Origin: Brucella rhizosphaerae | GTDB lineage: Bacteria > Pseudomonadota > Alphaproteobacteria > Rhizobiales > Rhizobiaceae | NCBI RefSeq assembly: GCF_002252475.1 | Contig: NZ_NNRK01000034.1 | Span: forward strand, 744,001 to 808,000 | Direction of reading: 5' to 3' | DNA length: 64,000 nt | Part shown: piece by piece, positions 9,524 to 18,274 of the stretch | How the letters are laid out: each line of letters starts with the position of its first letter | Position numbering within the stretch: the stretch's first letter is position 1 | The notes under the pieces: generated by a model | What the model saw: only the letters and a program-made list of their open reading frames with translations | The model's database searches: none | Told to the model about the DNA's origin: nothing | Program-made: the position numbers and the translations under genes

Positions 9524-10300
9524 TTAGTCGCCACGCAACGCTTTTGCGCCGGCAGGCGCTCCGGTCATGCCGCCATCCACGGTGATTTCAATGCCGGTTA
9601 CATTGGTGGATTCATCGGATGCGAGGTAGAGCGCTGCCCTGGCGATCTCATCCGCTTCGCTCATGCGGCCTGTAACGCTCCTGCCGCCAAGCTGAGCTTC
9701 CAGAACTGTCATCGCATCGGTAGTCGGTGCAGAAGAATGCCAGATAGGTGTTCTGGTTGCGCCGGGCGTCACTTGATTGACGCGAATGCCCTTTGGCGCA
9801 AGTTCAGCGGCGAAATTGCGCGTGAGAGCGCGTACGGCACTTTTAGATGCCGCATAAGCGCCCCAACCCGGAACACCAAGCACGGCATGGACCGATCCGT
9901 TGAGTATGACGGATGCATTGTTATTGAGATGGGGCAGGGCGGACTGCACAGTAAAGAAGACCGCCGTCAGATTGGTGCTGATGATCTGATTGAACTGCTC
10001 GAAGCTCGTCTGGCCGAGAGGTGTCGTCCCGCCAATACCGGCATTGGCAAAAACCACATCAAAGCGACCGAACTTTTGCGCGACTTCCGCAAAAGCGGCT
10101 TCGGTCGCCGCAACGTCGGTGACATCGAGCTTCAGCGTGAGAACGTTGTCACCCAGCTCCTTTTGGGCTGCGGCAAGTGTTTCTGGATTTCTGCCGGTGA
10201 TGATGACCTTCGCACCCTCATCGAGAAACACCTTGGCAGTGGCAAATCCAATACCGCTATTGCCGCCGGTGATTACGGCAACCTTTTTGTTCAGACGCAT
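9524..10300 (-). CDS. SDR-family oxidoreductase, divergent from a TetR regulator
   Basis: 258 residues of a classical short-chain dehydrogenase. The NAD(P) motif is TGGNSGIG near residue 12, NAG follows at about 85, and the catalytic Tyr-x3-Lys is YAASK. The C-terminus has the TVDGG block common in 3-oxoacyl-ACP-reductase-like SDRs. ATG 10300 is chosen over TTG 10324 because AGGAG stands eight to nine bases upstream. It is transcribed divergently from a TetR-type gene with palindromes between, a layout usual for a repressor controlling its neighbour. Substrate unknown. Confidence 0.9.
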   Translation of the reverse strand: MRLNKKVAVITGGNSGIGFATAKVFLDEGAKVIITGRNPETLAAAQKELGDNVLTLKLDVTDVAATEAAFAEVAQKFGRFDVVFANAGIGGTTPLGQTSFEQFNQIISTNLTAVFFTVQSALPHLNNNASVILNGSVHAVLGVPGWGAYAASKSAVRALTRNFAAELAPKGIRVNQVTPGATRTPIWHSSAPTTDAMTVLEAQLGGRSVTGRMSEADEIARAALYLASDESTNVTGIEITVDGGMTGAPAGAKALRGD

Positions 10301-10325
10301 TTCAGTCTCCTGGGCCTTATCCAAT

Positions 10326-10347
10326 GTGGATTATAATTGACATCCAC
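10326..10347. promoter_or_regulatory. Candidate TetR operator, palindrome 1
   Basis: GTGGAT and ATCCAC form a perfect inverted repeat separated by ten bases, in the 100-base gap between the divergent SDR and TetR genes. Its size and place suit a TetR-type operator. Inference only. Confidence 0.45.
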
Positions 10348-10350
10348 AAA

Positions 10351-10366
10351 GATTATGTATGTAATC
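10351..10366. promoter_or_regulatory. Candidate TetR operator, palindrome 2
   Basis: GATTATGTATGTAATC has outer GATTA/TAATC arms around an alternating purine-pyrimidine centre. It lies four bases from palindrome 1 and 34 bases before the TetR start. It may be a second operator or part of the promoter. Confidence 0.4.
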
Positions 10367-10400
10367 CTCAACGTCAAATCACGAAATCGGGAGATTTTCC

Positions 10401-10979
10401 ATGGGCCATTCCCAGCTCGACAAACAGAAGACCCATGACCGTATCGTGGAGGTTGCTTCGCGGCGGCTGCGCGAAAAAGGGCTGGAAGGCATTGGCGTGG
10501 CTGACCTTATGAAAGAGGCCGGGCTGACGGTTGGCGGCTTCTACAAGCACTTTGCCTCTCGCGAGGATATGGTTGTTGAAGCTATGGAGCTGGCATTCGA
10601 TGCATGGGAAGCAAGTGCGAGGGCCAAAGGAAAAGATCCCGCGACAGTGCCCCTCAATGAATATGTGGAAGCCTATCTCAGCTCGGAGCATCGAGATGAT
10701 GTAGCAGGCGGTTGCCCATTCGCAGCACTGACCGCAGATATGGCGCGCAGTGGCGATAAGTGCCGCGCGGCGGCAACGGATCGGATAAAAGCCAACCTTG
10801 ATGTTATGATCGCCAGGCTTGATGATAAGCGCGACGCTGAGGCGCGCCGCAAAGCGATTATTCTTTCATGTCTGATGACAGGCGCGGTTGGGACCGCTCG
10901 TATCGTGGATGACGCAGAGCTTTCAGATGAAATCCTCAAGACGGTACGCGAATTCGTCGGGGAGTTTGTGCAAGACTGA
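10401..10979 (+). CDS. TetR/AcrR-family transcriptional regulator
   Basis: 192 residues. The N-terminal 60 residues form the TetR helix-turn-helix, with the recognition part VGGFYKHFASREDMV at about 45-59. The remaining two thirds are helical and should bind a ligand; VAGGCPFAAL with a Cys is typical of the group that controls SDR or quinone-related enzymes. It is divergent from the SDR at 9524-10300 and most likely represses it and itself through the palindromes between. The inducer is unknown. Confidence 0.92.
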   Translation: MGHSQLDKQKTHDRIVEVASRRLREKGLEGIGVADLMKEAGLTVGGFYKHFASREDMVVEAMELAFDAWEASARAKGKDPATVPLNEYVEAYLSSEHRDDVAGGCPFAALTADMARSGDKCRAAATDRIKANLDVMIARLDDKRDAEARRKAIILSCLMTGAVGTARIVDDAELSDEILKTVREFVGEFVQD

Positions 10980-11017
10980 ATATCGGTCCGACTTTAGAAG
11001 AGGACCGATATTCACTG

Positions 11018-11764
11018 TTAAGCAAATACGCCACCTTCATCGGCATCGACCGTGATCGACAGCGATACGTGACGCGGACGCGTCAGAGCAAACAAAACGG
11101 ATTCAACAATGTCGCGACTGGTGGCAGCTTCGCCCTTCTGGCGTTTGGACGAGGCGTCCCAGCTTTCATCAAAAGGCGAAGCATCTTCGAGATAGGGTGG
11201 GTGCACGACGATTGAGCGAACGGGCGTGCCGACAAGTTTTTGCCGCAGGCCATCTGCCAGCGCTGCCTGCGCGCGCTTTGCTGCATAGAATGGCACGGAG
11301 ACTGTTTGAAGCGGTGCATTCGACAGGCCGCTAATCGATCCAATCGTCACGATATCCGGACCAGATGATTGATTGAGCAGGGGGAGTAGTCCCTGTGTGA
11401 ACAGAAATGTTCCGGTCACGGCCGCATTGATAACGCCAGCAACTTCCGCAGCCGAATAGTCTTCTTGCCGGTCTGCGAGCCACATGGCCCCATTATTGAT
11501 GAGGATGTCGATAGCTGCATGGTCCGCTTTGATGGTTTCGATTGCGGCTGCGACGCTTGTCATGTCGGCAAGGTCGACTTGAACCGTTTTCACCGGCCGC
11601 CCGCTTTTTTCTGCGATGCCTGTGGCTGTCACCTCAAGCGCTTGCAGGTTGCGTCCGCAAAGCACGACATTGCATCCGGCCTCAGCGAGAGAAAATGCCA
11701 TTGCTGCACCAAGACCGCGGGCTGCGCCTGTGACAATAGCTGTTGTTCCTTCAAAGCGGGACAT
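11018..11764 (-). CDS. SDR-family oxidoreductase
   Basis: 248 residues with the dinucleotide motif TGAARGLG near residue 11, NNGA at about 85 and the catalytic YAAKR. It is another short-chain dehydrogenase, not close to the one at 9524-10300. The start at ATG 11764 has AAAGGA about nine bases upstream; a longer frame to 11869 adds 35 basic residues that no SDR needs. It converges on the TetR gene and is divergent from the Hsp70-like gene. Its substrate cannot be told from sequence. Confidence 0.87.
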   Translation of the reverse strand: MSRFEGTTAIVTGAARGLGAAMAFSLAEAGCNVVLCGRNLQALEVTATGIAEKSGRPVKTVQVDLADMTSVAAAIETIKADHAAIDILINNGAMWLADRQEDYSAAEVAGVINAAVTGTFLFTQGLLPLLNQSSGPDIVTIGSISGLSNAPLQTVSVPFYAAKRAQAALADGLRQKLVGTPVRSIVVHPPYLEDASPFDESWDASSKRQKGEAATSRDIVESVLFALTRPRHVSLSITVDADEGGVFA

Positions 11765-11883
11765 CGTTTTTCCTTTGCGGCATAGTTGCGTTCGTGTCTT
11801 ATTCGTCTTTCTTGGCTTGAGAAACTCATATTCGTCTGCTAATCCGCCGCCTCCTGAAATTTCCCGCATATCAGAGGCAGATC

Positions 11884-13209
11884 ATGACGAAAGCTGACCA
11901 GAGCCAATTTAACGGCGTGACCTTGGGCATCGACTTCGGCACCACAAATACGGTTCTGTCTCTGGCGTCACCTGATGGTACGACTGCGGTGATGAGTGTA
12001 CCGAAAGATGGTGTCGACATCACCGGTTATCGTTCGATCCTGTGTTTGTGGCAGGACCGAGAAACCGGCGCGCGCGTATCGGAAAGTGGTCCATGGGCAA
12101 TGGACGCATTCGTTAATGCGCCGCATTCGACACGGATGCTTCAATCCTTCAAAACCTTTGCGGCGGCGAAGTCCTTCACGGATACACCAGTTTTCGGCAA
12201 GCGCTTTAAGTTTGAGGACATTCTCGAAACATTCCTTGAATCGGTCGCGATCCGCCTTGGCGACAAGCTTCCACCCAAAGGCAATCGTGTCGTTGTTGGC
12301 CGCCCGGTGATCTTTGCCGGAGCGTCTCCTGATGAAGAACTGGCCATGCAGCGCTATGAAAAAGCGTTCCGCGCTTTTGGGTTCACGGACATCCATTATG
12401 TTTATGAGCCAGTTGCAGCAGCGTATTTTTATGCGCAGGAACTCAAGGCCGAATCGACGGTTCTTGTGGCCGATTTTGGCGGCGGTACGAGCGACTTTTC
12501 CATCGTGCGCTTTGAAGTAGGAGCGCAGGGCCTGAGCTTCACACCACTGAGCCAGACCGGTCTTGGCGTTGCTGGTGATACATTTGATTATCGCATCATC
12601 GACAATGCGGTTTCACCGCTGCTCGGAAAAAATGGTGAGTACAAATCTTTCGGCAAGCGTCTCCCGATACCCCGCCATTATTATGCGAACTTCGCGCGGT
12701 GGAACACGCTGTTCCTGATGAACTCGCCTTCAACCATTCGCGCACTGACCGATCTTGCCAAGAATGCTGTCGACCCTGAACCGCTCGAACATTTCATCAA
12801 CCTGATCGAGAATGACTACGGCTATGAGATTTATCGTGCGGTCTCAAACCTCAAAGTGCGCCTGTCATCGGAAAGAATATCCGAACTTCACTTCAAAGCA
12901 GACGATTTCGAGATCAGATCCGATATCACCCGCAATGATTTTGATAACTGGATTGCCGATGATGTGGCGAATATCGAGCAATCGGTAGAGCAGGCTGTTG
13001 AAAAGGCTGGGCTTACCTTCGATGGCATTGATCGCGTTTTTCTCACAGGAGGCACATCCTTTGTGCCTGCCATCCGCGAAGCTTTTGAAAAGCGCTTCCC
13101 CGACGCGATGGTTACAAGCTCGAACCAGTTTGATTCGATTGCCAATGGTCTGGCACTCATTGGGCAGAGCGCAGATATTGAACGTTGGGCAGTTAAGCGA
13201 CCGGTTTGA
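11884..13209 (+). CDS. Hsp70-family protein (YegD-like)
   Basis: 441 residues with the actin/Hsp70 ATPase signatures: GIDFGTTNT at about 15-23, a second phosphate loop ADFGGGTSDFS near 197, and FLTGGTSFVP near 385. The peptide-binding domain and C-terminal lid of DnaK are missing, so it is an ATPase-only Hsp70 of the YegD type. The biological role of YegD proteins is poorly known. No DnaJ or GrpE partner is adjacent, although a CbpA-like DnaJ gene is at 49632. It stands alone between divergent and convergent neighbours. Confidence 0.88.
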   Translation: MTKADQSQFNGVTLGIDFGTTNTVLSLASPDGTTAVMSVPKDGVDITGYRSILCLWQDRETGARVSESGPWAMDAFVNAPHSTRMLQSFKTFAAAKSFTDTPVFGKRFKFEDILETFLESVAIRLGDKLPPKGNRVVVGRPVIFAGASPDEELAMQRYEKAFRAFGFTDIHYVYEPVAAAYFYAQELKAESTVLVADFGGGTSDFSIVRFEVGAQGLSFTPLSQTGLGVAGDTFDYRIIDNAVSPLLGKNGEYKSFGKRLPIPRHYYANFARWNTLFLMNSPSTIRALTDLAKNAVDPEPLEHFINLIENDYGYEIYRAVSNLKVRLSSERISELHFKADDFEIRSDITRNDFDNWIADDVANIEQSVEQAVEKAGLTFDGIDRVFLTGGTSFVPAIREAFEKRFPDAMVTSSNQFDSIANGLALIGQSADIERWAVKRPV

Positions 13210-13226
13210 TCTGGTCGCGCCTCAAC

Positions 13227-13649
13227 TCAGGAACCGGCGACAGTTCTTGCAAAACATCTTGCGATCTTTTCGTTAGCGCCAATGCCCCTGGCCCATTTCA
13301 CGATCTCAGGAATTTCACTTTCGTCAGCCATGCCGCCCCAAACATCTTTGAATTTTGGGACATTCGATGAAATATCGAAGAAGAAGTAACCGGGATCGGC
13401 AACTGGCACGTCTGCATAAACAATCGACCACTTGTCATATTGCATGAACGAATTGATTTTAACCGAGGCTGGCTTGACCTTCTTACCAAGGCTTTTGGCA
13501 ATCAGCGCTGCATAATCCACTTTCTGCTGTGTGCTGATTGTTGTCGTCACGCCGTCGCAAGCCGATTTCGCTGATGCGGCATGGGCTGACGCAAGCATTG
13601 CACACAACATGAGTCCCAAAATGGGTGCCGTCTTAATCATCCCAGTCAC
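13227..13649 (-). CDS. Small secreted protein of unknown function
   Basis: About 140 residues with an N-terminal signal peptide ending in the region AHAASAKSA. The mature part has two Cys (one near its start, one near the end) that may form a disulfide, and many aromatic residues (WSIVYADVPVADPGYFFF). I do not recognise the family. The start is uncertain: GGAGG lies six bases before GTG 13649, and TTG 13652 and ATG 13640 are in the same frame. It is convergent with the Hsp70-like gene, only 17 bases apart. Confidence 0.72.
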   Translation of the reverse strand: MTGMIKTAPILGLMLCAMLASAHAASAKSACDGVTTTISTQQKVDYAALIAKSLGKKVKPASVKINSFMQYDKWSIVYADVPVADPGYFFFDISSNVPKFKDVWGGMADESEIPEIVKWARGIGANEKIARCFARTVAGS

Positions 13650-13696
13650 CAATCCCCTCCATGACTATGTGTGGCTGTGAGCCTAACACATATTTC

Positions 13697-14239
13697 TTAG
13701 GGTAAGATATTGATTGGCGTACCATTCGGCACCTTCGACCAGATTTCCCGCATTTCCGCATTGGTCACGCCTATACAGCCGTCAGTCCAGTCCCAGAGAT
13801 GGTGCACGGAAGCAAGCAAGCCCCAGCCATTTGGCAGGCCATGAATCATGATATTGCCGCCAGGCGAATAGCCAGCCACATCGGCAGCACTCTGGTCAGC
13901 CGCATTTGGATAGGAAACGTGGAGACTGAGATGCGCCATTGAGCGTGGATTACGCCAGTCGATCTTGTAGGTGCCTTCAGGCGTTTTCTGATCACCTTCG
14001 CGGGCTTTGTGCCCGCCGTCGCCATTGCCGCCTAACGCAATGCGATATGAGCCAATCTCCATACCATCGCGCAGCAGCGTCAAGCGCCGTTCGCCTTTAT
14101 AGACCTTGATGGCGTCTGCCTGTTGTTCTGCGGGCAGAGGTTGTGGTGGCTCGCCTGATCCGATGCGTGCCATTACTTTGGTATAACCAAACAATGCAAC
14201 AGCGATGAGCACTACAGCGAAAAGGATTCTCTTGATCAT
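13697..14239 (-). CDS. L,D-transpeptidase family protein, membrane-anchored
   Basis: 180 residues with an N-terminal hydrophobic anchor at about 3-22. The YkuD fold is indicated by the strands around VYKGERRLTLLRDG, the block MIHGLPNG (catalytic His) and the end motif WTDGCIGVTN (Ser replaced by Asp; catalytic Cys retained). This is the shorter branch of the family, which includes proteins acting as L,D-carboxypeptidases or endopeptidases rather than cross-linkers. It follows a small secreted protein gene with nine bases between, so the two probably form an operon reading leftward. Confidence 0.86.
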   Translation of the reverse strand: MIKRILFAVVLIAVALFGYTKVMARIGSGEPPQPLPAEQQADAIKVYKGERRLTLLRDGMEIGSYRIALGGNGDGGHKAREGDQKTPEGTYKIDWRNPRSMAHLSLHVSYPNAADQSAADVAGYSPGGNIMIHGLPNGWGLLASVHHLWDWTDGCIGVTNAEMREIWSKVPNGTPINILP

Positions 14240-14248
14240 ATTGGTCGC

Positions 14249-14695
14249 CTATTTTTGGTCTGTGGCACGTTCAAGGCAGTCTTTGATATTCGTCTCACAG
14301 ACGGGCGTTTGTGCACGGCTTTCGGGATTGTCGCGCCAGATTTGATACGTGACCCAGAACTCGACATCCTTATACGCATATGTTCCAGCGCGTTTCTTGT
14401 TGCGGCTTTTGTCTAAAGCTTCGCTGGTGATCACCATATGATGAGCGAGCCGCCTGAACACCCAGGGCTTGGCGCCTTTCTTATGCTCGAACGCCTCCAA
14501 ATGAAAATAGGGGTCGTTGTGGGCGGGATCCGGCGCCTGATGAATAACAGCCCAACGGGTCATTTTGGGTGTATCGGCAACGATTACCACGCGATCATTA
14601 GGGTCAGCTTGGGTCTCTGCTCGTAGAGATGAAGCCAGAATGGGGAGGGCGATCAGAGCCACTGCCAGCGCTTTCATCATCTTTTTGCCGTTCAT
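14249..14695 (-). CDS. Secreted protein of unknown function in an operon with an L,D-transpeptidase
   Basis: 148 residues. Residues 1-26 are a signal peptide ending SLRAET. Two Cys near the C-terminus (PVCETNIKDCLE) may form a disulfide in the periplasm. The start has AAGGA eight bases before ATG. The gene ends nine bases before the membrane-anchored L,D-transpeptidase, so a shared periplasmic or cell-wall role is plausible. I do not recognise the family. Confidence 0.78.
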   Translation of the reverse strand: MNGKKMMKALAVALIALPILASSLRAETQADPNDRVVIVADTPKMTRWAVIHQAPDPAHNDPYFHLEAFEHKKGAKPWVFRRLAHHMVITSEALDKSRNKKRAGTYAYKDVEFWVTYQIWRDNPESRAQTPVCETNIKDCLERATDQK

Positions 14696-14918
14696 TTTAA
14701 ATTCCTTTTGCAGTCCAGATAACCCGGTCGCGCTTTAGCCTGCATGCATTTGTTATTGGCATTGCTAAAAAAGCAAATAAAAACAAACCTCCGCGAATAG
14801 TGTTAATTCAAAATTAATCAATCTTTTCAAAGGGTAAACAAAATACCGTTAACCATCCATCAAGGTTAATACTCCATTATTCGCTATAGTTAAGTAATCG
14901 TTGCGAGTGGAGTTTGCG

Positions 14919-16211
14919 GTGCGTTTTGGTTCCATACGAGCGCTGTTTGGCCGGTCAAAGGCCGTTGCCGAACCGGTATGGCATTATCCCGTGACGGGTT
15001 ACTGCCCCGAGGATGGCCGCTATTACGCTGTTCGGGCAAAGCCACGTCAGCATGTGCGCAAGCCGCAACGCCTTGTGCCGCTTCTGCTGGCTGCAATGGC
15101 CTATTTGTTCAACTCCAATGCAATCGCCTTTCAGGATATGGCAAGCCTTGTACCGACAGCAGATGTCGGTGGCCATCGCTGGACAGCTTTTGTCGCCAAA
15201 GCTCCGGTTGGTTCATTGCATCAGGCAGAAATGCCTTTTGTCGATGCAACGACTGTCACCGGCAGCATCGCCACGACCGGCATTCAGGTTCCAGGCATTG
15301 GCCGCGTGGCTCTTTCCGGCGGGCAGAAAACTGCGAAACTCGGCGTCGATGATCCCAATCCGGACGAAAATCGTATCAATCGTTCAGACAAGACCGACCG
15401 CATCGTTTCGGTGAAGCCAAAGGCTCCGGCGCGGGCTTTTAATGCAGGTAGCATGTTTGAGAAAATCAGCATGATTACTACCCCCCGCGAAAAGATCGAT
15501 GCACGGATGGCATTCTCCAAGTCTAGTATTGAGGGCAAGGAGGTCGAGATCGCGATGGCGTTCCATGCGGTCAAACCGCCCAGGCCCAGACAGGACATGC
15601 CAGTGCAGCTGGCAAAGCTAATCAACAACAATGAGCCCGACGTTCTCGCGTTGGGCTATGCGCCTTCTAAGCCTGACTATGGCAAGACTTCGCCCTTTGA
15701 AAGCATTCTGACGCCGGAAGCTGATGCAGGGCGGTTTGTGCCGCCGATCAGTGACCAGGATCATGCCTGGGCGGCAACGCCTTTGCCTGCAGAATCGTTT
15801 GGCTCCAAAGAGCAGAAGTGTCTGGCAGAAGCCGTCTATTACGAAGCACGTGGTGAAACTGTCAAAGGGCAGGTGGCCGTGGCGCAGGTCGTGCTTAACC
15901 GCGTTCGCAATCCGGCTTATCCGGGAACCATTTGCGATGTCGTTTATCAGAATCGCAACTGGCTCAATGCCTGCCAGTTCTCTTTTGCCTGCGACGGTCA
16001 AAAACACCGCGTAACAGAGATGCCACAATGGCGGATGGCGCAACAGGTTGCAAAGACCGTCACCGCAGGCCAGATTTGGCTACCTGAAGTCGGTTCTTCG
16101 ACACATTATCATGCGACCTATGTCAGCCCGTTCTGGGCGCCGACCATGAAGAAGATGTCCAAGATCGGGCTTCATGTGTTTTACCGCACGTATGGCGGCG
16201 GCTGGAGCTGA
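14919..16211 (+). CDS. Cell wall hydrolase, SleB family
   Basis: About 430 residues. An N-terminal basic stretch and a hydrophobic segment (LLLAAMAYLFNSNAIAF) suggest an anchor or uncleaved signal. A long linker of low complexity follows. The C-terminal 130 residues are the Hydrolase_2/SleB domain, starting CLAEAVYYEARGE with the catalytic Glu and continuing through AQVVLNRVRNP and THYHATYVSP. Such enzymes cut peptidoglycan glycan strands. The start is GTG 14919 with GGAG six bases before it; TTG 14901 and GTG 14907 are weaker alternatives. It is divergent from the secreted-protein/L,D-transpeptidase pair, making this a cell-wall neighbourhood. Confidence 0.87.
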   Translation: MRFGSIRALFGRSKAVAEPVWHYPVTGYCPEDGRYYAVRAKPRQHVRKPQRLVPLLLAAMAYLFNSNAIAFQDMASLVPTADVGGHRWTAFVAKAPVGSLHQAEMPFVDATTVTGSIATTGIQVPGIGRVALSGGQKTAKLGVDDPNPDENRINRSDKTDRIVSVKPKAPARAFNAGSMFEKISMITTPREKIDARMAFSKSSIEGKEVEIAMAFHAVKPPRPRQDMPVQLAKLINNNEPDVLALGYAPSKPDYGKTSPFESILTPEADAGRFVPPISDQDHAWAATPLPAESFGSKEQKCLAEAVYYEARGETVKGQVAVAQVVLNRVRNPAYPGTICDVVYQNRNWLNACQFSFACDGQKHRVTEMPQWRMAQQVAKTVTAGQIWLPEVGSSTHYHATYVSPFWAPTMKKMSKIGLHVFYRTYGGGWS

Positions 16212-16542
16212 TAGTCGCAATCTGCGTAGATGACGGGCGATGAAATCACTTCGAGACACATTTATTTGTCTCGAAGGTCGCTTGAAACGGGAGCACAATG
16301 ATGAATCTATGTGCTGAGCTTCGCCCAATTCGATTCCAATTTTGAAGCCGAATTGCTGCACGAACTCCGACTTTAAGCGGAAAATGAGTCGCACCATCAG
16401 CTAAATCATTGCATTTCCTAGATAAAAAACCTTTTGAAGCAACCGCTTGACTGCCTTGACTAGCGCGCGGTGTGTCAATATGTTGCGCGCAACTTGGAAA
16501 TGGGCTTTTACGGCCTGCATTTCTTGCAAAAAGGAGCTGCCA
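16212..16542. other. 331-base intergenic region before atpI
   Basis: No credible gene here. It holds a perfect ten-pair hairpin (CTTCGAGACA/TGTCTCGAAG, 16249-16276) 37 bases after the SleB stop that may end that transcript although no T run follows, a weaker AGCACA/TGTGCT hairpin near 16291-16314, and the likely atp promoter near the right end. Confidence 0.7.
16456..16484 (+). promoter_or_regulatory. Candidate promoter of the F0 operon
   Basis: TTGACT (16456-16461) and TATGTT (16479-16484) are 17 bases apart, about 60 bases before the atpI start. They fit a sigma-70-type promoter; not proven. Confidence 0.4.
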
Positions 16543-16941
16543 ATGACGAGCGGCACTGAGCCCGGAAAATCATCCGGTCTAGGCAAGGATGTGGAACGCA
16601 AAACTGTTTCTGGGGGGCTGGATCAGCGTTTGAACCGTCTCGAGGCCGAGTTGGCTAAAAAGGGTGTTTTCAAACAACCGGCTTCCGAGGATGAGCGATC
16701 GGAAACATCCGCTTCTGTCGCACAAGCCATGAAACTGTCCAGTGAGTTTATCGCTGGTATCGTGGTAGGTGCGGTGATCGGTTGGGCTCTTGATCGCTAC
16801 GCAGGCACGTCGCCATGGGGGTTGATAATATTTCTCCTTCTGGGCTTCGGCGCTGGCACCCTCAACGTGCTCCGTTCTGCAGGTTATGTCGCCGATCAAG
16901 GCAACATTAAGTCTAGCGTGGAAAAGAGCGATAAGGAATAA
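16543..16941 (+). CDS. atpI: ATP synthase protein I (AtpI)
   Basis: 132 residues. A charged N-terminal part with a heptad-like RLNRLEAELAKK is followed by two membrane segments, FIAGIVVGAVIGWALD and WGLIIFLLLGFGAG. That layout, and the place directly before atpB, identify AtpI, which helps assemble the c-ring. ATG 16543 has AAGGAG eight to nine bases upstream, whereas the longer frame to 16447 would read through the promoter. It opens the F0 operon. Confidence 0.92.
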   Translation: MTSGTEPGKSSGLGKDVERKTVSGGLDQRLNRLEAELAKKGVFKQPASEDERSETSASVAQAMKLSSEFIAGIVVGAVIGWALDRYAGTSPWGLIIFLLLGFGAGTLNVLRSAGYVADQGNIKSSVEKSDKE

Positions 16942-17006
16942 GTCTTCGCGGACATCACGAAAATGTTCGCGTATAGACACATGAGACATGCGGGTTATTC
17001 GCCCGA

Positions 17007-17052
17007 GACTGAAACGCCCCAAGCGAACCTCTGGTTCGTGACTGAAACGCCC
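17007..17052 (+). repeat. Direct repeat flanking a hairpin between atpI and atpB
   Basis: GACTGAAACGCCC occurs at 17007-17019 and again at 17040-17052, 33 bases apart. Between them CGAACC/GGTTCG (17024-17038) makes a six-pair hairpin with a three-base loop. The unit sits 28 bases before atpB and may affect its translation or mRNA stability. Confidence 0.7.
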
Positions 17053-17080
17053 TAGGGCAGGAACGACAGACGAGGTTAAG

Positions 17081-17830
17081 TTGGCCAACGATCCGATCCA
17101 TCAGTTCCAGGTTTCCCGGTTGATTCCGATCGACGTCGGTGGTTTGGACCTGTCGTTCACCAATGTTTCGGCCTTCATGGTCGCAACCGTGGTGCTTGCG
17201 TCAGGCTTTCTTTACTTCACGTCGTCAAGCCGTGGTCTGATTCCAAGCCGCCTTCAGTCGGTTTCGGAAATGGCTTATGAATTTGTGGCGTCCAGCCTGA
17301 GAGATTCGGCCGGGTCGAAGGGCATGAAGTTCTTCCCCTTCGTCTTCTCGCTGTTCATGTTCATTCTGGTCGCAAACTTTATCGGTCTGTTTCCGTATTT
17401 TTATACGATTACGAGCCAGATCATCGTAACGTTTGCGCTGTCGCTGCTCGTCATCGGCACTGTAATTATCTATGGTTTCTACAAGCATGGCATTGGCTTC
17501 CTCAAGCTGTTCGTGCCAAGCGGCGTTCCGGGCATCATCATCCCGCTGGTCGTTGCCATTGAAATCATTTCGTTCCTCTCGCGCCCAATCAGCCTCTCGG
17601 TTCGTCTTTTTGCGAACATGCTGGCCGGTCACATCACGCTCAAGGTTTTCGCAGGCTTCGTTGTCTCGCTGAGCTCGCTTGGTGCGCTGGGTGTTGGTGG
17701 CGCTATCCTGCCTCTCATCATGACGGTCGCGATCACCGCGCTTGAGTTCCTGGTTGCATTCCTCCAGGCCTACGTCTTCACCGTCCTTACCTGCATGTAC
17801 ATCAACGACGCAGTACATCCGGGTCACTAA
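17081..17830 (+). CDS. atpB: ATP synthase F0 subunit a
   Basis: 249 residues with five to six membrane segments. The essential proton-channel arginine is in [13 protein letters not shown] near residue 175-187, the hallmark of subunit a. The start is TTG 17081 with GAGG upstream; homologues begin at the same [13 protein letters not shown] sequence. Together with the c-ring it forms the proton path of F0 in the inner membrane. It follows atpI after 139 bases and precedes atpE by 69 bases. Confidence 0.98.
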   Translation: MANDPIHQFQVSRLIPIDVGGLDLSFTNVSAFMVATVVLASGFLYFTSSSRGLIPSRLQSVSEMAYEFVASSLRDSAGSKGMKFFPFVFSLFMFILVANFIGLFPYFYTITSQIIVTFALSLLVIGTVIIYGFYKHGIGFLKLFVPSGVPGIIIPLVVAIEIISFLSRPISLSVRLFANMLAGHITLKVFAGFVVSLSSLGALGVGGAILPLIMTVAITALEFLVAFLQAYVFTVLTCMYINDAVHPGH

Positions 17831-17899
17831 GGTTCTAGCCGGCGGGTTTCCGCCAGAACAGAAATCCGCACTAATTTACAATCCAGAAGGAGCTTTAAC

Positions 17900-18127
17900 A
17901 TGGAAGCGGAAGCAGCAAAGTACATCGGCGCCGGTCTCGCGTGTTTCGGTATGGCCGGTACGGCTCTCGGCCTCGGCAACATTTTCGGTAGCTATCTCTC
18001 GGGCGCTCTGCGTAACCCATCCGCTGCAGACAGCCAGTTTGGCCGTCTGGTGTTCGGTTTCGCTGTGACGGAAGCTCTGGGCATCTTCTCGCTGCTCATC
18101 GCGCTTCTGCTCCTCTTCGCTGTTTAA
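17900..18127 (+). CDS. atpE: ATP synthase F0 subunit c
   Basis: 75 residues forming the two-helix hairpin of the c-ring. The polar loop is RNPSA around residue 38-42 and the proton-carrying carboxylate is Glu58 in FAVTEALG. The ribosome site AAGGAG is strong, as expected for the subunit needed in most copies. A stable stem-loop follows at 18147-18188, before the b' gene, which could help give the high c-subunit yield. Confidence 0.98.
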   Translation: MEAEAAKYIGAGLACFGMAGTALGLGNIFGSYLSGALRNPSAADSQFGRLVFGFAVTEALGIFSLLIALLLLFAV

Positions 18128-18146
18128 TAAACAGTCGCAAGAAACT

Positions 18147-18188
18147 GGCCTGCCGCGATCTGTATCTTGAAATGCAGCGCGGCTGGCC
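18147..18188 (+). other. Stem-loop in the atpE-atpF' spacer
   Basis: GGCCTGCCGCG (18147-18157) pairs with CGCGGCTGGCC (18178-18188) over 11 positions with one mismatch and a 20-base loop. There is no T run, so it is more likely a processing or stability hairpin, or weak attenuator, than a full terminator. Confidence 0.6.
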
Positions 18189-18274
18189 TTTGCATATGAC
18201 GTCTAAGTGAGCATGTTTCTATAATCCGGAACTTTTTCCGGGAAAGAACGTGCTGGATTGAAGGGGAAATCTGG

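Noticed and set aside
11018..11764. SDR gene as a duplicate of the SDR at 9524-10300
   Set aside because: Both are short-chain dehydrogenases but share only the general motifs; they do not look like recent copies.
17007..17052. Start of a CRISPR-like array
   Set aside because: There are only two 13-base repeats and no cas genes; the spacer is itself a hairpin.
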